Made by a program: the position numbers and the translations under genes. A stretch of 64,000 nt of DNA from Cumulibacter soli (GTDB lineage Bacteria > Actinomycetota > Actinomycetes > Mycobacteriales > Antricoccaceae). The notes under the pieces were generated by a model. The model was not told where the DNA came from. It worked only from the letters and a program-made list of their open reading frames with translations, and did no database searches. Positions 42,970 through 51,964 of this stretch are shown one piece after another. Each line of letters starts with the position of its first letter. The first letter of the stretch is position 1. The DNA lies in assembly GCF_004382795.1 (NCBI RefSeq), contig NZ_SMSG01000007.1, positions 124,001 to 188,000 on the forward strand. Reading direction: 5' to 3'.

Positions 42970-45069
42970 ATGGCAGATTCTCGCGTTCACAGCCCCATAT
43001 CCGATCGGTTGACCTCGCGCCGAGGCGCGTGGATCTCGCTTGGCGTGGTACTCCTCATCATGGTCACGCTTTTCGGTGCATTCGGGTCCGCGACGGCACC
43101 GGCGGGCAACGAGCAAGCACCGCCTGGCGCAGAGTCGACGAAGGCCAGCGAACTGATGGCCCAGTTTCCGGATGCCGACCGCCAGTCCGTGCTCGTCGTC
43201 GCATCTCGCGATGACGGCGCGACGCTGACGCCCGGTGAGGTGGACGGACTAGAGGGACTGCTGCCGGTGCTCGACGCTCACTCGAATGCGGACTCGAGCG
43301 GCCCGCTCCTCAGTGAGGACGGGAAAGCCGCAATCCTGATGGTGCCTATCGAGGTCGGTGAGACGAATACCGACACCGCCGTGATCATTGAGGATCTACG
43401 CGCCGACGTCGCGGATCAGCAGCCGGCGGGCATCACCTTGCAGGTCACCGGCGGCCCAGCGTTCGGCGCGGACGTCGCGGCCTCGTTCGACGGCGCGGAC
43501 ATCACGCTGCTGGTGGTCACGATCCTGATCGTCGCGAGCCTGCTCATCATTACCTACCGGTCCCCTGTGCTGTGGCTGATCCCGCTGCTTGCTGTGGGAC
43601 TCGCGGACGGTCTCGCGGGCCGGCTGACCGCAGCGGCGGGGTCGGCCTGGGATCTGCAATTCGATTCCGGCATCATCAGCGTGCTCGTGTTCGGCGCGGG
43701 AACGAACTATGCGCTGCTGCTGATCTCGCGCTACCGCGAAGAACTCCACTCGTTCGCTGACCACCGACTGGCACTGAGCACCGCCTGGCACAAAACCGTT
43801 CCGGCGATCCTGGCATCGAATGTCACCGTCGTACTCGCGCTGCTGACGCTCGTGCTGGCCGTCATTCCGGGCACGCACGGGCTCGGTATCGCCGCCGCGC
43901 TCGGGTTACTGGTCGCCCTAGCCGCAGTCCTGTTCCTACTTCCACCGCTACTGGCCGTGTGCGGACGCAAGGTGTTCTGGCCATTCATCCCCCGTCCGGG
44001 ACAGAGCCGACCGCAGGGTGGGGTCTGGCGAAAGATCGCTTCCGGTGTCGTGCGGCGCCCGGTAGCCAGCGTGCTCGCCGGTGGGGCACTGCTCGCGGTG
44101 ATGGCGACAGGCCTGTTCGGCACGTCGGTCGGTCTCGACCAGGTCGAGAAGTTCCGGGTGCAGTCCGAGTCCGCAGTCGGCCTCGAAGTGCTCTCGGAGC
44201 ACTTCCCGGCGGGTGAGGCGCAGCCGATCTTCATCGTCGCGAACTGCACGAGCGCCGATGCCGTACTCACCGCTGCCCATGAGGTCGAGGGGGTGGTTCG
44301 TGCGCATCCGGTCGACACCACCAACGATGGGTCCCTGACGAAAATCATGGTGACCAGCCAGTACGCACCCAGCACCGAGGAAAGCCTGAATCAGATCACC
44401 GAACTGCGCGAGTCGGTCCATGAGGTCCAGGGGGCGGATGCGGTCGTGGGCGGTGCCGTCGCCACTGATCTCGACGCGCGCGACGGCAACCAGCAGGACC
44501 TCTGGGTGATCGCGCCACTGGTGCTGGCGGTGAGCCTTTTCGTACTAGTGATCCTGCTGCGTTCGATCGTCGCCCCACTGCTGTTGCTCGTCGTCAACCT
44601 CGCGAGCGCCGTTGCCGCTATCGGCGCCGGGGCCTGGTTGAGTCGGGTCTTGTTCGATCAGCACGCGCTCGATCTGCAGGTACCGCTGCTCGCGTTCCTC
44701 TTCCTGGTCGCACTCGGTATCGACTACACCATCTTCCTGGTGCATCGGGCTCGCGCCGAAGCGGCAGCGCGCGGCACCCGAGCGGGCATGGTCGAGGCCG
44801 TCGCCCACACCGGCAGCGTGATCACCAGCGCCGGGATCGTCCTGGCGGGCGTGTTCGCCGCGCTTGGGGTACTGCCGCTGGTCACCCTCGGTCAGCTCGG
44901 GCTGATCGTCGGGGTCGGCGTCATCGTCGACACCCTGGTCGTGCGGACCGTGATCGTGCCCGCGATCTTTACACTGGTTGGCGACCGTATCTGGTGGCCC
45001 AGTGCGCCGAAGCCACGTCAGCGAGAATCGACACATGAACCTCGTGAACTCACCGCTGCCGCACGCTGA
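42970..45069 (+). CDS. MMPL-family transporter
   Basis: A 699-residue RND-type protein of the MMPL family with twelve predicted helices in two halves, each with an external loop. Typical blocks are TNYALLLISRYREEL in helices 4-5 of the first half and ALGIDYTIFLVHRARAEAAARG in the second. MMPL proteins use the proton gradient to export lipids or siderophores in mycobacteria, or drugs in others. The ATG at 42970 precedes the first helix (ISLGVVLLIMVTLFGAFG); a longer frame to 42772 overlaps the divergent trp leader and is rejected. Its end overlaps the kinase start by 35 nt. Confidence 0.88.
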   Translation: MADSRVHSPISDRLTSRRGAWISLGVVLLIMVTLFGAFGSATAPAGNEQAPPGAESTKASELMAQFPDADRQSVLVVASRDDGATLTPGEVDGLEGLLPVLDAHSNADSSGPLLSEDGKAAILMVPIEVGETNTDTAVIIEDLRADVADQQPAGITLQVTGGPAFGADVAASFDGADITLLVVTILIVASLLIITYRSPVLWLIPLLAVGLADGLAGRLTAAAGSAWDLQFDSGIISVLVFGAGTNYALLLISRYREELHSFADHRLALSTAWHKTVPAILASNVTVVLALLTLVLAVIPGTHGLGIAAALGLLVALAAVLFLLPPLLAVCGRKVFWPFIPRPGQSRPQGGVWRKIASGVVRRPVASVLAGGALLAVMATGLFGTSVGLDQVEKFRVQSESAVGLEVLSEHFPAGEAQPIFIVANCTSADAVLTAAHEVEGVVRAHPVDTTNDGSLTKIMVTSQYAPSTEESLNQITELRESVHEVQGADAVVGGAVATDLDARDGNQQDLWVIAPLVLAVSLFVLVILLRSIVAPLLLLVVNLASAVAAIGAGAWLSRVLFDQHALDLQVPLLAFLFLVALGIDYTIFLVHRARAEAAARGTRAGMVEAVAHTGSVITSAGIVLAGVFAALGVLPLVTLGQLGLIVGVGVIVDTLVVRTVIVPAIFTLVGDRIWWPSAPKPRQRESTHEPRELTAAAR

Positions 45070-46327
45070 TCGGGCGGGGCAAACCTCGACCGGTCCCACG
45101 GTGCGGGCGATGGAGATCGGCCAGCACGTTATCGCCGTCGTCCTCACCCTGATCGGCGTGATCCGGGCTATCGGCGATGGTGCCCCAGTCGCGGCAACGA
45201 TCGTCGCAGGTACGGCGATCTTCGCCTGGCACACCACAGGGGCACTGTTGCCGTCCCGGGTGCGCTCGCGCCAGATCGTGGTGTGGTGGCTGGTCGGTCT
45301 CGCGGTGATCTGGGTCCTGGCCGCAGCGATATCGCCGGAGTTTGTGTGGGTTGCATTCCTGCTGTGGCTGCTGGCCGGGCACCTCCTCCCGCTCTGGTGG
45401 GGTTTGCTCTTCTCCGGGCTGGTGCTCGCGGTCGTGGTTCTCGCGCCGATTCTGCATCAAGGCACCACGAGCTACGCAATCGTGTTCGGGCCGCTGATCG
45501 GCGGGATCTTTGCGTTCGGGATTTCTCGCGGCTACCTTCAGCTTCTCCGCGATGCCGCCGAGCGTGAACGCCTCGTCGCATCACTCACCCGCGCGCAGAC
45601 GGAGATGGCCGCGCTGCAGGATGAACTCGCGCTCGCGCAACGGCAGTCGGGGGCGGTTGCCGAACGCACCCGCATCTCCCGCGATATCCACGACACCATC
45701 GCCCAAGCGCTCTCGTCGATTCGTCTTCTCGCGCACGCCGGCGCGGGACGCACCGGCGATACCGACGCGGCACGCACGCTGGAGCACGTCGAGACACTCG
45801 CCGGTGACAGCCTCGCTGATGTCCGCAGGATCGTGACCGCGCTCGCCCCCGCCGAATTGGAGGACAACGCCCTCGCGGCGGCACTTCGCCGCATGCTCGA
45901 TCGCGCGCACGCGGAGACCGGGCTGCAGGCAGAGTTGCACGTCGACGAGTCACTGCCGATCCTGCCGACCCAGGTCGAGGTCGCGCTGCTGCGCACCGCG
46001 CAGTCAGCGTTGGCGAATGTGCACCTGCATGCGGGGGCAACCCGCGTCGTGATGAGCCTCATCGATGCGAATCGCACGGTACGACTGGACATCATCGATG
46101 ACGGCGTCGGTTTCGACGTGCCGGCTTGGGAACGGGCGACCGAACCCGGCTCCGGGTCACCCAGTTACGGGCTGAGGTTTATGCGCTCACGGCTACGCGA
46201 ACTCGGCGGCGGGCTCGACATCGAAAGCACGCCGGGCGACGGTACCGCGATCTCGATCCACCTACCGATCCACCACGACACCACCCTCCCTGCTGGCATC
46301 GAGTCGACATCCGAGGAGACGCAATGA
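45035..46327 (+). CDS. Sensor histidine kinase (HisKA_3)
   Basis: A 430-residue kinase with five or six N-terminal helices (VIAVVLTLIGVIRAIG, VVWWLVGLAVIWVLAAAIS, LLFSGLVLAVVVLAPI), a coiled coil (ERLVASLTRAQTEMAALQDELALAQ), the phosphoacceptor box RISRDIHDTIAQALSSIRLL and an HATPase domain (DIIDDGVGFDVP, YGLRFMRSRLRELGGGL). The ATG at 45035 lies inside the end of the MMPL gene; the next internal ATG at 45110 is the alternative. The following response-regulator gene overlaps by 4 nt. A link to the MMPL transporter is suggested by the overlap. Confidence 0.9.
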   Translation: MNLVNSPLPHADRAGQTSTGPTVRAMEIGQHVIAVVLTLIGVIRAIGDGAPVAATIVAGTAIFAWHTTGALLPSRVRSRQIVVWWLVGLAVIWVLAAAISPEFVWVAFLLWLLAGHLLPLWWGLLFSGLVLAVVVLAPILHQGTTSYAIVFGPLIGGIFAFGISRGYLQLLRDAAERERLVASLTRAQTEMAALQDELALAQRQSGAVAERTRISRDIHDTIAQALSSIRLLAHAGAGRTGDTDAARTLEHVETLAGDSLADVRRIVTALAPAELEDNALAAALRRMLDRAHAETGLQAELHVDESLPILPTQVEVALLRTAQSALANVHLHAGATRVVMSLIDANRTVRLDIIDDGVGFDVPAWERATEPGSGSPSYGLRFMRSRLRELGGGLDIESTPGDGTAISIHLPIHHDTTLPAGIESTSEETQ

Positions 46328-46941
46328 CCACCACCGTGCTGCTCGTCGACGATCATCCGGTCGTGCGCAGCGGACTGCGCGCCGTCCTCGACACCGAAAC
46401 CGTGCACGTCATTGGCGAAGCAGCGAGCGGCGCAGACGCGGTCACCCTCGCGGATCAGCTACACCCCGATGTCGTGGTCTGCGATCTACGCCTGGGCGCG
46501 GGGATCGACGGCATCCAGACCACCGCTGCGCTGCGTGCCCTGGACCCGCCGCCGGCGGTGCTGATTCTGACCACCTTCGACCGTGACGCCGAAATCCTCG
46601 GCGCGATCGAGGCGGGGGCAGCCGGGTACCTCCTCAAAGACGCCGCGCCGGAAGTGATCCTCGAGGCGATCCAGCGTGCCGCGAAGGGCGACATGTTCCT
46701 GGCCCCCGACCTCGCGAACCGCGTTCTCAAAGGGATGCGCAATCCACTTCCGCGCCTGACCGACCGCGAGACCGAGGTGTTGCGGCTGATGGCGACCGGC
46801 GCCGCGAACAAAGATATCGCCCGCTCACTGTTCGTCACCGAGGCAACCGTCAAGACACACATCGCGCACATATTCACCAAGCTCGACGTCGACAGCCGGT
46901 CCCGCGCGATCCATCTCGCCCAGGAAACCGGGCTGATTTAA
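46324..46941 (+). CDS. NarL/FixJ-type response regulator
   Basis: A 205-residue regulator: receiver domain with LLVDDHPVVRSGL, phospho-acceptor Asp in VVVCDLRLGAGIDG and the conserved Lys in LLKDAAPEV; LuxR-type helix-turn-helix from about 140 (LTDRETEVLRLMATGAANKDI). GAGGAGACGCA before the ATG is a strong ribosome site, and the ATG overlaps the kinase stop. It is the output of the second two-component system in the window. Targets are unknown; the MMPL gene upstream is a candidate. Confidence 0.93.
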   Translation: MTTTVLLVDDHPVVRSGLRAVLDTETVHVIGEAASGADAVTLADQLHPDVVVCDLRLGAGIDGIQTTAALRALDPPPAVLILTTFDRDAEILGAIEAGAAGYLLKDAAPEVILEAIQRAAKGDMFLAPDLANRVLKGMRNPLPRLTDRETEVLRLMATGAANKDIARSLFVTEATVKTHIAHIFTKLDVDSRSRAIHLAQETGLI

Positions 46942-47558
46942 CCCCCACAGTTCGAAAGGAATCGCGCTGGGTGGCGCCGTCATCGATCGCGTCCCGAAAC
47001 CCGCTCCCGCGGCGATCTAGTGCGTCGGCGGTCCAGCCCAGATCTCAATTGGACGCTAGCCATGCACCGCCGTCGTCCTTCCAGCGGTGGATCTGTTTCT
47101 CCGGCACCGGCTGATCATTATCAGTTGCTGCATCGCGATGCTGGATGTCTCCGGTGTCGTCGTCGGCATCAGCGGCGTGCGTGGGTTCTGCGTTTTCGCG
47201 GTTCATCACGTGTCCTTCGGCCATGCTCCATGATCGACTCTGCGGCATCCGTGGCGTGCGGTACTGCGATGGCGTCGGTGCACGGTGCCGTTGATGTGGA
47301 CGGCGCAGTCATCGAATAGCCTCGACCGGTGACTGCGCGTCCGCCCCAGGGCGGGTTACCGAGCCAGCACACCCATGATGCTAGGTCGCCTATGTCGTTA
47401 TTGCCATGCTGCAGGTACTCACCTGCGACGAACGATCGCGCGCTCGTACGGCACGGCATCTACGTCCTCCGCCGACGCAGATACCGGTGCCCGCACCGAG
47501 GCTTCGCTAGGGTGCCAACAGTCGGCGCGGAATTTTCCGGCGCCATGAAGGAGGCAGC
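46942..47558. other. 617-nt interval with one small ORF
   Basis: Between the response regulator and the CoA-transferase gene. Apart from the small minus-strand ORF at 47045-47206, I see no long conserved coding sequence, tRNA or strong terminator. A fragment reading WLGNPPWGG on the minus strand near 47350 is too short to assign. Confidence 0.5.
47045..47206 (-). CDS. Small acidic protein
   Basis: A 53-codon ORF beginning MNRENAEPTHAADADDD and ending EKQIHRWKDDGGAWLASN. Support for translation is the strong GAAGGA ribosome site 6-7 nt before the ATG and a composition (acidic, then a Trp-containing basic tail) that does not look like random GC-rich frame noise. No family is recognised. It may be a small regulatory or stress protein. 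It lies opposite a long non-convincing frame on the other strand. Confidence 0.5.
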   Translation of the reverse strand: MNRENAEPTHAADADDDTGDIQHRDAATDNDQPVPEKQIHRWKDDGGAWLASN

Positions 47559-48758
47559 GTGACGGACTCTCTGTTCAGCGGTGTGAAGGTCATCGATTGT
47601 GGCAGCTACATCGCTGCCCCGTTGGCGACGTCGGTGCTCGCCGAGTGGGGCGCGGACGTCATAAAGATCGAGCCGCCCACCGGCGATCCCTTTCGTGAGT
47701 TGATTCGGTTGCCCGGGATGCCCACCTCTGAGGTGGACTATGGGTCGTTGATGGAGAACCGCAACAAGCGCGGCATTGTTCTGGATCTCAGCACTCCGGG
47801 CGGACAGAGCGTCATACACAAGTTCGCGGGGGCGGCGGACATATTCGTCACCAACCTGCCGCTATCGGTGCGCACAAAACTCGGGATCGATTACGAGGCG
47901 CTGTCGGCGCTCAATCAGCGGCTGATTTACGGCTCGTTTACCGGATTCGGAGAGTACGGCGCGGAGTCCGGCAAGCCGGGCTTCGACCAAACGGCGTACT
48001 GGGCGCGCTCGGGGTTGATGCACGAGGTGCGCGCCAGCGGCGAGGACGAACCGATCAAATCGTCGGTGGGCCAGGGTGATCATCCTGCCGCGATGAGCCT
48101 GTTCGCCGGACTGGTGAGCGCGCTGTACCGCCGTGAGCGCACCGGCGAAGGCGCGCACGTTCATTCGTCGCTGATGGCCAATGGCTTCTGGGCCAACGGC
48201 TTTCTGGTCAGCGCAGCGTTGAATGGCGCCGGGTTCGTGCCGAGGGCGCCGCGCTCCCGCGCGCACAACGCGCTGTCCACGCCGTACCAGGCCAGCGATG
48301 GTCGCTGGTTGCTGTTGACGCTGCTCAATGAGGAGCGCTACTGGCCGAAGTTGTGCGCGTCGTTGGGACGGCCCGATCTGGCCGAGGATTCGCGGTTCGC
48401 GACGAAGCCTGACCGGCAGCGGAACTCCCCCGCCTTGGTCGAAGTGCTCCAAGGGATTTTTCATCAGCACGACCGCGACCATTGGCAAGCGGTGTTGGCT
48501 GAAGGCGGGATCGTGTTCGAGGTGGTCGCCACTCCACCAGACATCGCTGCTGACCAGCAGGCCGTCGCCAACCGAGCATGGTCGGAGACGTCCGAGGGAC
48601 ATCGCACCGTGAGCACGCCGTTCTCCATCGATTCCGTCGACAAGACGCCGCTGCAACCCGCGCCATCGTTCGGTCAACATACCGACGAACTACTGACCGA
48701 AGCAGGGTTCACCGGCGAGGAGATCCAGGCATTGCGCGCTGACGGCACGGTCGCCTAG
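47559..48758 (+). CDS. CaiB/BaiF family CoA-transferase (class III)
   Basis: A 399-residue class III CoA-transferase: SGVKVIDCGSYIAAPLATSVLAEWGADVIKIE at the N-terminus, the catalytic Asp in GFDQTAYWARSG near residue 147, and GEGAHVHSSLMANG later. It moves CoA between organic acids in the cytoplasm, e.g. formyl-, succinyl- or carnitinyl-CoA donors. The GTG start follows GAAGGAGG. No acyl-CoA dehydrogenase or racemase is adjacent, so the substrate stays open. Confidence 0.92.
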   Translation: MTDSLFSGVKVIDCGSYIAAPLATSVLAEWGADVIKIEPPTGDPFRELIRLPGMPTSEVDYGSLMENRNKRGIVLDLSTPGGQSVIHKFAGAADIFVTNLPLSVRTKLGIDYEALSALNQRLIYGSFTGFGEYGAESGKPGFDQTAYWARSGLMHEVRASGEDEPIKSSVGQGDHPAAMSLFAGLVSALYRRERTGEGAHVHSSLMANGFWANGFLVSAALNGAGFVPRAPRSRAHNALSTPYQASDGRWLLLTLLNEERYWPKLCASLGRPDLAEDSRFATKPDRQRNSPALVEVLQGIFHQHDRDHWQAVLAEGGIVFEVVATPPDIAADQQAVANRAWSETSEGHRTVSTPFSIDSVDKTPLQPAPSFGQHTDELLTEAGFTGEEIQALRADGTVA

Positions 48759-48827
48759 CGGCGAGAATACGGCGGTCGCGCGCAGCGATCCGGATCGACA
48801 GTGCTGGGCACATCCCCACCGTGTCGG

Positions 48828-49757
48828 CTAAAGCGCGGGGCTGAGGGCGGCCACATGCGCGGGATCAGCGAGAACGTCCAGCTTCACGACCCTGCCGGCA
48901 TCGAACGTGACGAGGTAGATCGCGGACGCCACGCCGTCGGCGACGTAGGCAGCTGCCGGCGCGCCTGCGATGAGGACCGGGCGGGTCAGTTCGGCGCGGC
49001 CCGCGAACACTCGTGCCACGGCGTCGGCACCGCGGATGCTGTCACGCAATAGTGGAGCGCCGTACTCGGCTCCCGCTGCGGCGAGTTCGACGGCGGCAGC
49101 ATCGCTGCGTAGCTCGATCTCTGGGTCGAGTAGCTGTAGGAGCTGTCCGAACTCTCCGTTGCGGGCCGCATCGAGGAACGCGGCGATCGCGGCTTCCTGC
49201 CGTTCGCGAATGTCACGAACATCGACCGTACGTAGGCGCGCACGGGCCCGCGAGGCGAGTTGTCGTGCCGCAGCGGGCGTCCGCTCAACGATCGGGGCGA
49301 TGTCGGCGTAGGACAGCGCGAACACATCATGCAGTACGAGCGCGAGGCGTTCCAGCGGCCCGAGGCTGTCGAGTACTGCTTGCATCGCAAGCGCTACGTC
49401 TTCGGCGAGCATCGCGGTTTCGACTGGATCGGCATCGAGGGACCCACCAGCGGCGTCGGCTTCAGTGCCCGAGTCGCGCTCGTGGTCTTCGCGGCGACTG
49501 ACCTGCTGACGGATCATGTCGATGCACACGCGTGAGACCACGGTGGTGAGCCACGCTTCGAGGTTGTTTATCTGCGCGGTCTCGGCGCGCTGCAACCGTA
49601 GCCACACTTCCTGTACCGCGTCATCGGCACTCCAGGTCGAGCCCAACGTGCGGACAGCGATCGCGTAGAGCTTGCTTCGGTGAACGGCGAAGTGGTCGGC
49701 CAACTCGTCAAGTACGTGGCCTTTTCCTGCCGCCTGGGCTCCTTCTCGCCGGGCCAT
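48828..49757 (-). CDS. sigJ: ECF sigma factor with SnoaL-like tail (ECF41/SigJ type)
   Basis: A 309-residue sigma factor. Region 2 lies at about 15-85 (KLYAIAVRTLGSTWSADDAVQEVWLR), region 4 at about 130-185 (LGPLERLALVLHDVFALSYADIA), and a SnoaL-like domain fills the C-terminal ~120 residues, the defining mark of ECF41 proteins, in which the extension controls activity. The usual DGGG and NPDKL motifs appear altered (RSDAAAVE; LADPAHV). The ATG at 49757 follows GGAGG; a GTG at 49772 overlaps it. It is divergent from a flavin oxidase whose upstream region carries an ECF41-like promoter. Gene symbol is by type only. Confidence 0.85.
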   Translation of the reverse strand: MARREGAQAAGKGHVLDELADHFAVHRSKLYAIAVRTLGSTWSADDAVQEVWLRLQRAETAQINNLEAWLTTVVSRVCIDMIRQQVSRREDHERDSGTEADAAGGSLDADPVETAMLAEDVALAMQAVLDSLGPLERLALVLHDVFALSYADIAPIVERTPAAARQLASRARARLRTVDVRDIRERQEAAIAAFLDAARNGEFGQLLQLLDPEIELRSDAAAVELAAAGAEYGAPLLRDSIRGADAVARVFAGRAELTRPVLIAGAPAAAYVADGVASAIYLVTFDAGRVVKLDVLADPAHVAALSPAL

Positions 49758-49779
49758 CCCGCCCCTCCGCACTGTGTCT

Positions 49780-49806
49780 TGTCACGTTTTAGTCGGCTCA
49801 ACCGAC
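49780..49806 (+). promoter_or_regulatory. ECF41-type promoter for the flavin oxidase
   Basis: TGTCACG (49780-49786), a 16-nt spacer and CGAC (49803-49806) closely match the ECF41 consensus TGTCACA-n16-CGTC. It lies 65 nt before the flavin oxidase ATG. A 6-bp inverted repeat AGTCGG-n5-CCGACT (49791-49807) overlaps it and may be incidental or an operator. Confidence 0.65.
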
Positions 49807-49871
49807 TTGTAGGTAGAGCACACCGCTCGGATCGAGTACTGACTCGATTCCAACGATGTAAAGGAATCCTG

Positions 49872-51188
49872 ATGACCACTCTTCCACAAACCGCCTTGGA
49901 TCGACTTCGCAGCGTTGTCCGCGGGCAGGTCTGGGTGCCCGGCGACGACGACTTCGCGCACGTACGGCGCCCCTGGAACCTCGCGATCGAGCAGTCGCCC
50001 TGCGCGGTCGTCGAGGCGGCCGACTCCGGTGACGTCGCATCCCTCGTACAGTTCGCGGCAGCGCACAACATTCCTGTCGCCACGCAGCCCAGTGGTCACG
50101 GCGCAACAGGGCGGGCGAAGGACGCGATCCTGCTGCGGACGACGCGCCTAGACGACATCAACATCGATCCGGTCACCATGACTGCCCGCATCGGCGCCGG
50201 CGTCCGCTCCGGAGACCTACAGCGCCGCGCCGCCGAACACGGATTGACCGCGCTGCCCGGGAGTTCGCCCGTGGTGACGGTGACGGGCGCAGCACTCGGC
50301 GGCGGGCTGAGCTGGTTCGGCCGAGCGTTCGGGTGGATCGCCGACAGCATCCAAGCAGCCGAGGTGGTCATGGCGGACGGCACCGCGCGCCGCGTCGATA
50401 CGACCGAAGACGAACTGCTGTGGGCCCTGCGCGGTGGAGGCGGTGAACTCGCGATCGTCACCTCCCTGGAGCTTCGGTTGCGACCCGCCAGCACCGTGTT
50501 CGGCGGGCGGCAGTTGTGGTCGGCGGTGCACGCGCTCGAGGTTGCCGACGCGTACCGCCGAATGACCACGTCCGCGCCAGATGCGCTTACCTTGTGGCTG
50601 GAGTTCCTGCATTTCCCAGGTAGCGACCCAATGGTCGCGATCGACTCGACTTTCCTCGGTGACGAGCACGAGGCTCGCGACCTGATGCAGTTGACCGCGA
50701 GCCTGCCTGCACCCATGGTCGATTCTCGGGCTGTGATGAGCGTGGCAGAACTGGGCCAGATCACCGCGGAGCCAACGGATCCCGCTCCCGGGCAGTCGCG
50801 GGCCGAACTGCTCACTGCACTCGACGGCGACGCGATCGCCGCGCTCGTGAATGAGCCGATCGCCCCGCTGATGACCGCGCAGATTCGCCATCTTGGCGCT
50901 GCTCTCGCGCAGCCGAGTGACAGTCCACATGGACCGCTCACCGAGCCGTACGCCATCTATATGTTCGGAGCGCCGAGGACACCTGAAGATGTCGTATCGA
51001 TCACCGGTAAGCAAAGCGACCTCGCCGCCGCGTTGCCGATCAGCGGTCGCAAGCCAATCTCGTTCCTGAACCCTTCGGAGGGCCTGTCCGACGCCCTTCC
51101 GGCGGCGTCCTTGCAACGACTGCGCCGGCTCAAAGCCCAGCACGACCCCCAGGCGATCATCCGCAGCAACTTCCCATTGTCAAACTGA
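49872..51188 (+). CDS. FAD-binding oxidoreductase (berberine-bridge/6-hydroxynicotine oxidase type)
   Basis: A 438-residue flavoprotein of the PCMH fold: PCAVVEAADSGDVASLVQFA, then PSGHGATG, where the His of the GGHS-like loop may bind FAD covalently, and VTGAALGGGLSWFGRAFGW; the C-terminal BBE-type tail ends DPQAIIRSNF. Such oxidases use O2 on alcohols, amines or sugars. The ATG at 49872 follows AAGGA. It is divergent from the ECF41 sigma gene, and ECF41 factors usually direct adjacent oxidoreductase genes, so it is the likely target. Substrate unknown. Confidence 0.88.
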   Translation: MTTLPQTALDRLRSVVRGQVWVPGDDDFAHVRRPWNLAIEQSPCAVVEAADSGDVASLVQFAAAHNIPVATQPSGHGATGRAKDAILLRTTRLDDINIDPVTMTARIGAGVRSGDLQRRAAEHGLTALPGSSPVVTVTGAALGGGLSWFGRAFGWIADSIQAAEVVMADGTARRVDTTEDELLWALRGGGGELAIVTSLELRLRPASTVFGGRQLWSAVHALEVADAYRRMTTSAPDALTLWLEFLHFPGSDPMVAIDSTFLGDEHEARDLMQLTASLPAPMVDSRAVMSVAELGQITAEPTDPAPGQSRAELLTALDGDAIAALVNEPIAPLMTAQIRHLGAALAQPSDSPHGPLTEPYAIYMFGAPRTPEDVVSITGKQSDLAAALPISGRKPISFLNPSEGLSDALPAASLQRLRRLKAQHDPQAIIRSNFPLSN

Positions 51189-51251
51189 TCAGCCTCCTGA
51201 CCGGCAACGGGACGGCGGTCGGCCGAGATGCAGCGACGACGGAGTAACTGG

Positions 51252-51905
51252 CTACCGGTTAACGCGCTCGAGGCTGGTTCGAGAAGGTGTGACGTCACCT
51301 CTCGACACGTGTTCGAGTAGCGCAGAAAGTCCTGCAGTGAAAACGGCTTCTGTGTCGATGTCGCTTTCGGCGTGCAAGCGGGCATACGCAGGCGCGATCT
51401 CAGGGTCGACGGGTGCCGTCCGTTCGCTCTCGGCCATCGGAGCCGTGGTGGCGCTTCCGATGGTGAAGTTCGAGAGTGCGTACGCCGCGCCCAGTGGCTC
51501 CATCGCTCCCGCCTGATCGAGCAGAATCACCATCCGTTCGGAAAGCCGAAGGTAGTTCGGGCCTCTTGGGGCACGCATCCCGAGCACCTGGCAGGCCCAC
51601 CGATTGTGCACAAGATGACGAAAGTAAGCCTGCATCATCGCGAGCAGCGAGGCTTCGGCAATGGCTTCATTGAGCATTGCGTCGCTACCCAGGGCCTCGT
51701 CCAGGGCTAGGTCAAACAAGTCGTCGACGGACTCGACCCGGGAGTAGAGACTTGCCGGGGCTACGCCGAGCCGGCCGGCCACGGCGCGAGCAGTGAGCGC
51801 GCGCAACCCTCCCTCATCGAGCAGAACGACTGCGGCGCGGGCGATGTCGTGCACGTCGACGGCGCGCGTTCGCCGTACCGGCTTGCGGTGATCCCAGTAA
51901 CTCAC
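51252..51905 (-). CDS. TetR-family transcriptional regulator
   Basis: A 217-residue TetR protein: helix-turn-helix at about 33-60 (GLRALTARAVAGRLGVAPASLYSRV) and a C-terminal domain similar to the TetR_C_33/tetracycline-type group. It starts at a GTG (51905). It is divergent from the double-GNAT gene and a palindrome lies between, so it probably represses that gene and itself. Its ligand is unknown. Confidence 0.9.
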   Translation of the reverse strand: MSYWDHRKPVRRTRAVDVHDIARAAVVLLDEGGLRALTARAVAGRLGVAPASLYSRVESVDDLFDLALDEALGSDAMLNEAIAEASLLAMMQAYFRHLVHNRWACQVLGMRAPRGPNYLRLSERMVILLDQAGAMEPLGAAYALSNFTIGSATTAPMAESERTAPVDPEIAPAYARLHAESDIDTEAVFTAGLSALLEHVSRGDVTPSRTSLERVNR

Positions 51906-51919
51906 GCACCTATATTAAC

Positions 51920-51932
51920 CGAACGACGTTCG
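51920..51932. promoter_or_regulatory. Palindromic operator for the second TetR regulator
   Basis: CGAAC-GAC-GTTCG is a perfect inverted repeat, 15 bp from the TetR start and 33 bp from the GNAT start. A TTCGAA core just downstream (51941-51946) may be a second half of the site. Confidence 0.65.
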
Positions 51933-51964
51933 CTTTACTATTCGAACTATGTTAGTTTTGTGGC

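Noticed and set aside
47169-47459. NPPW motif suggesting a DNA methyltransferase fragment
   Set aside because: Only the short WLGNPPWGG stretch is seen; no AdoMet-binding motif or length supports it.
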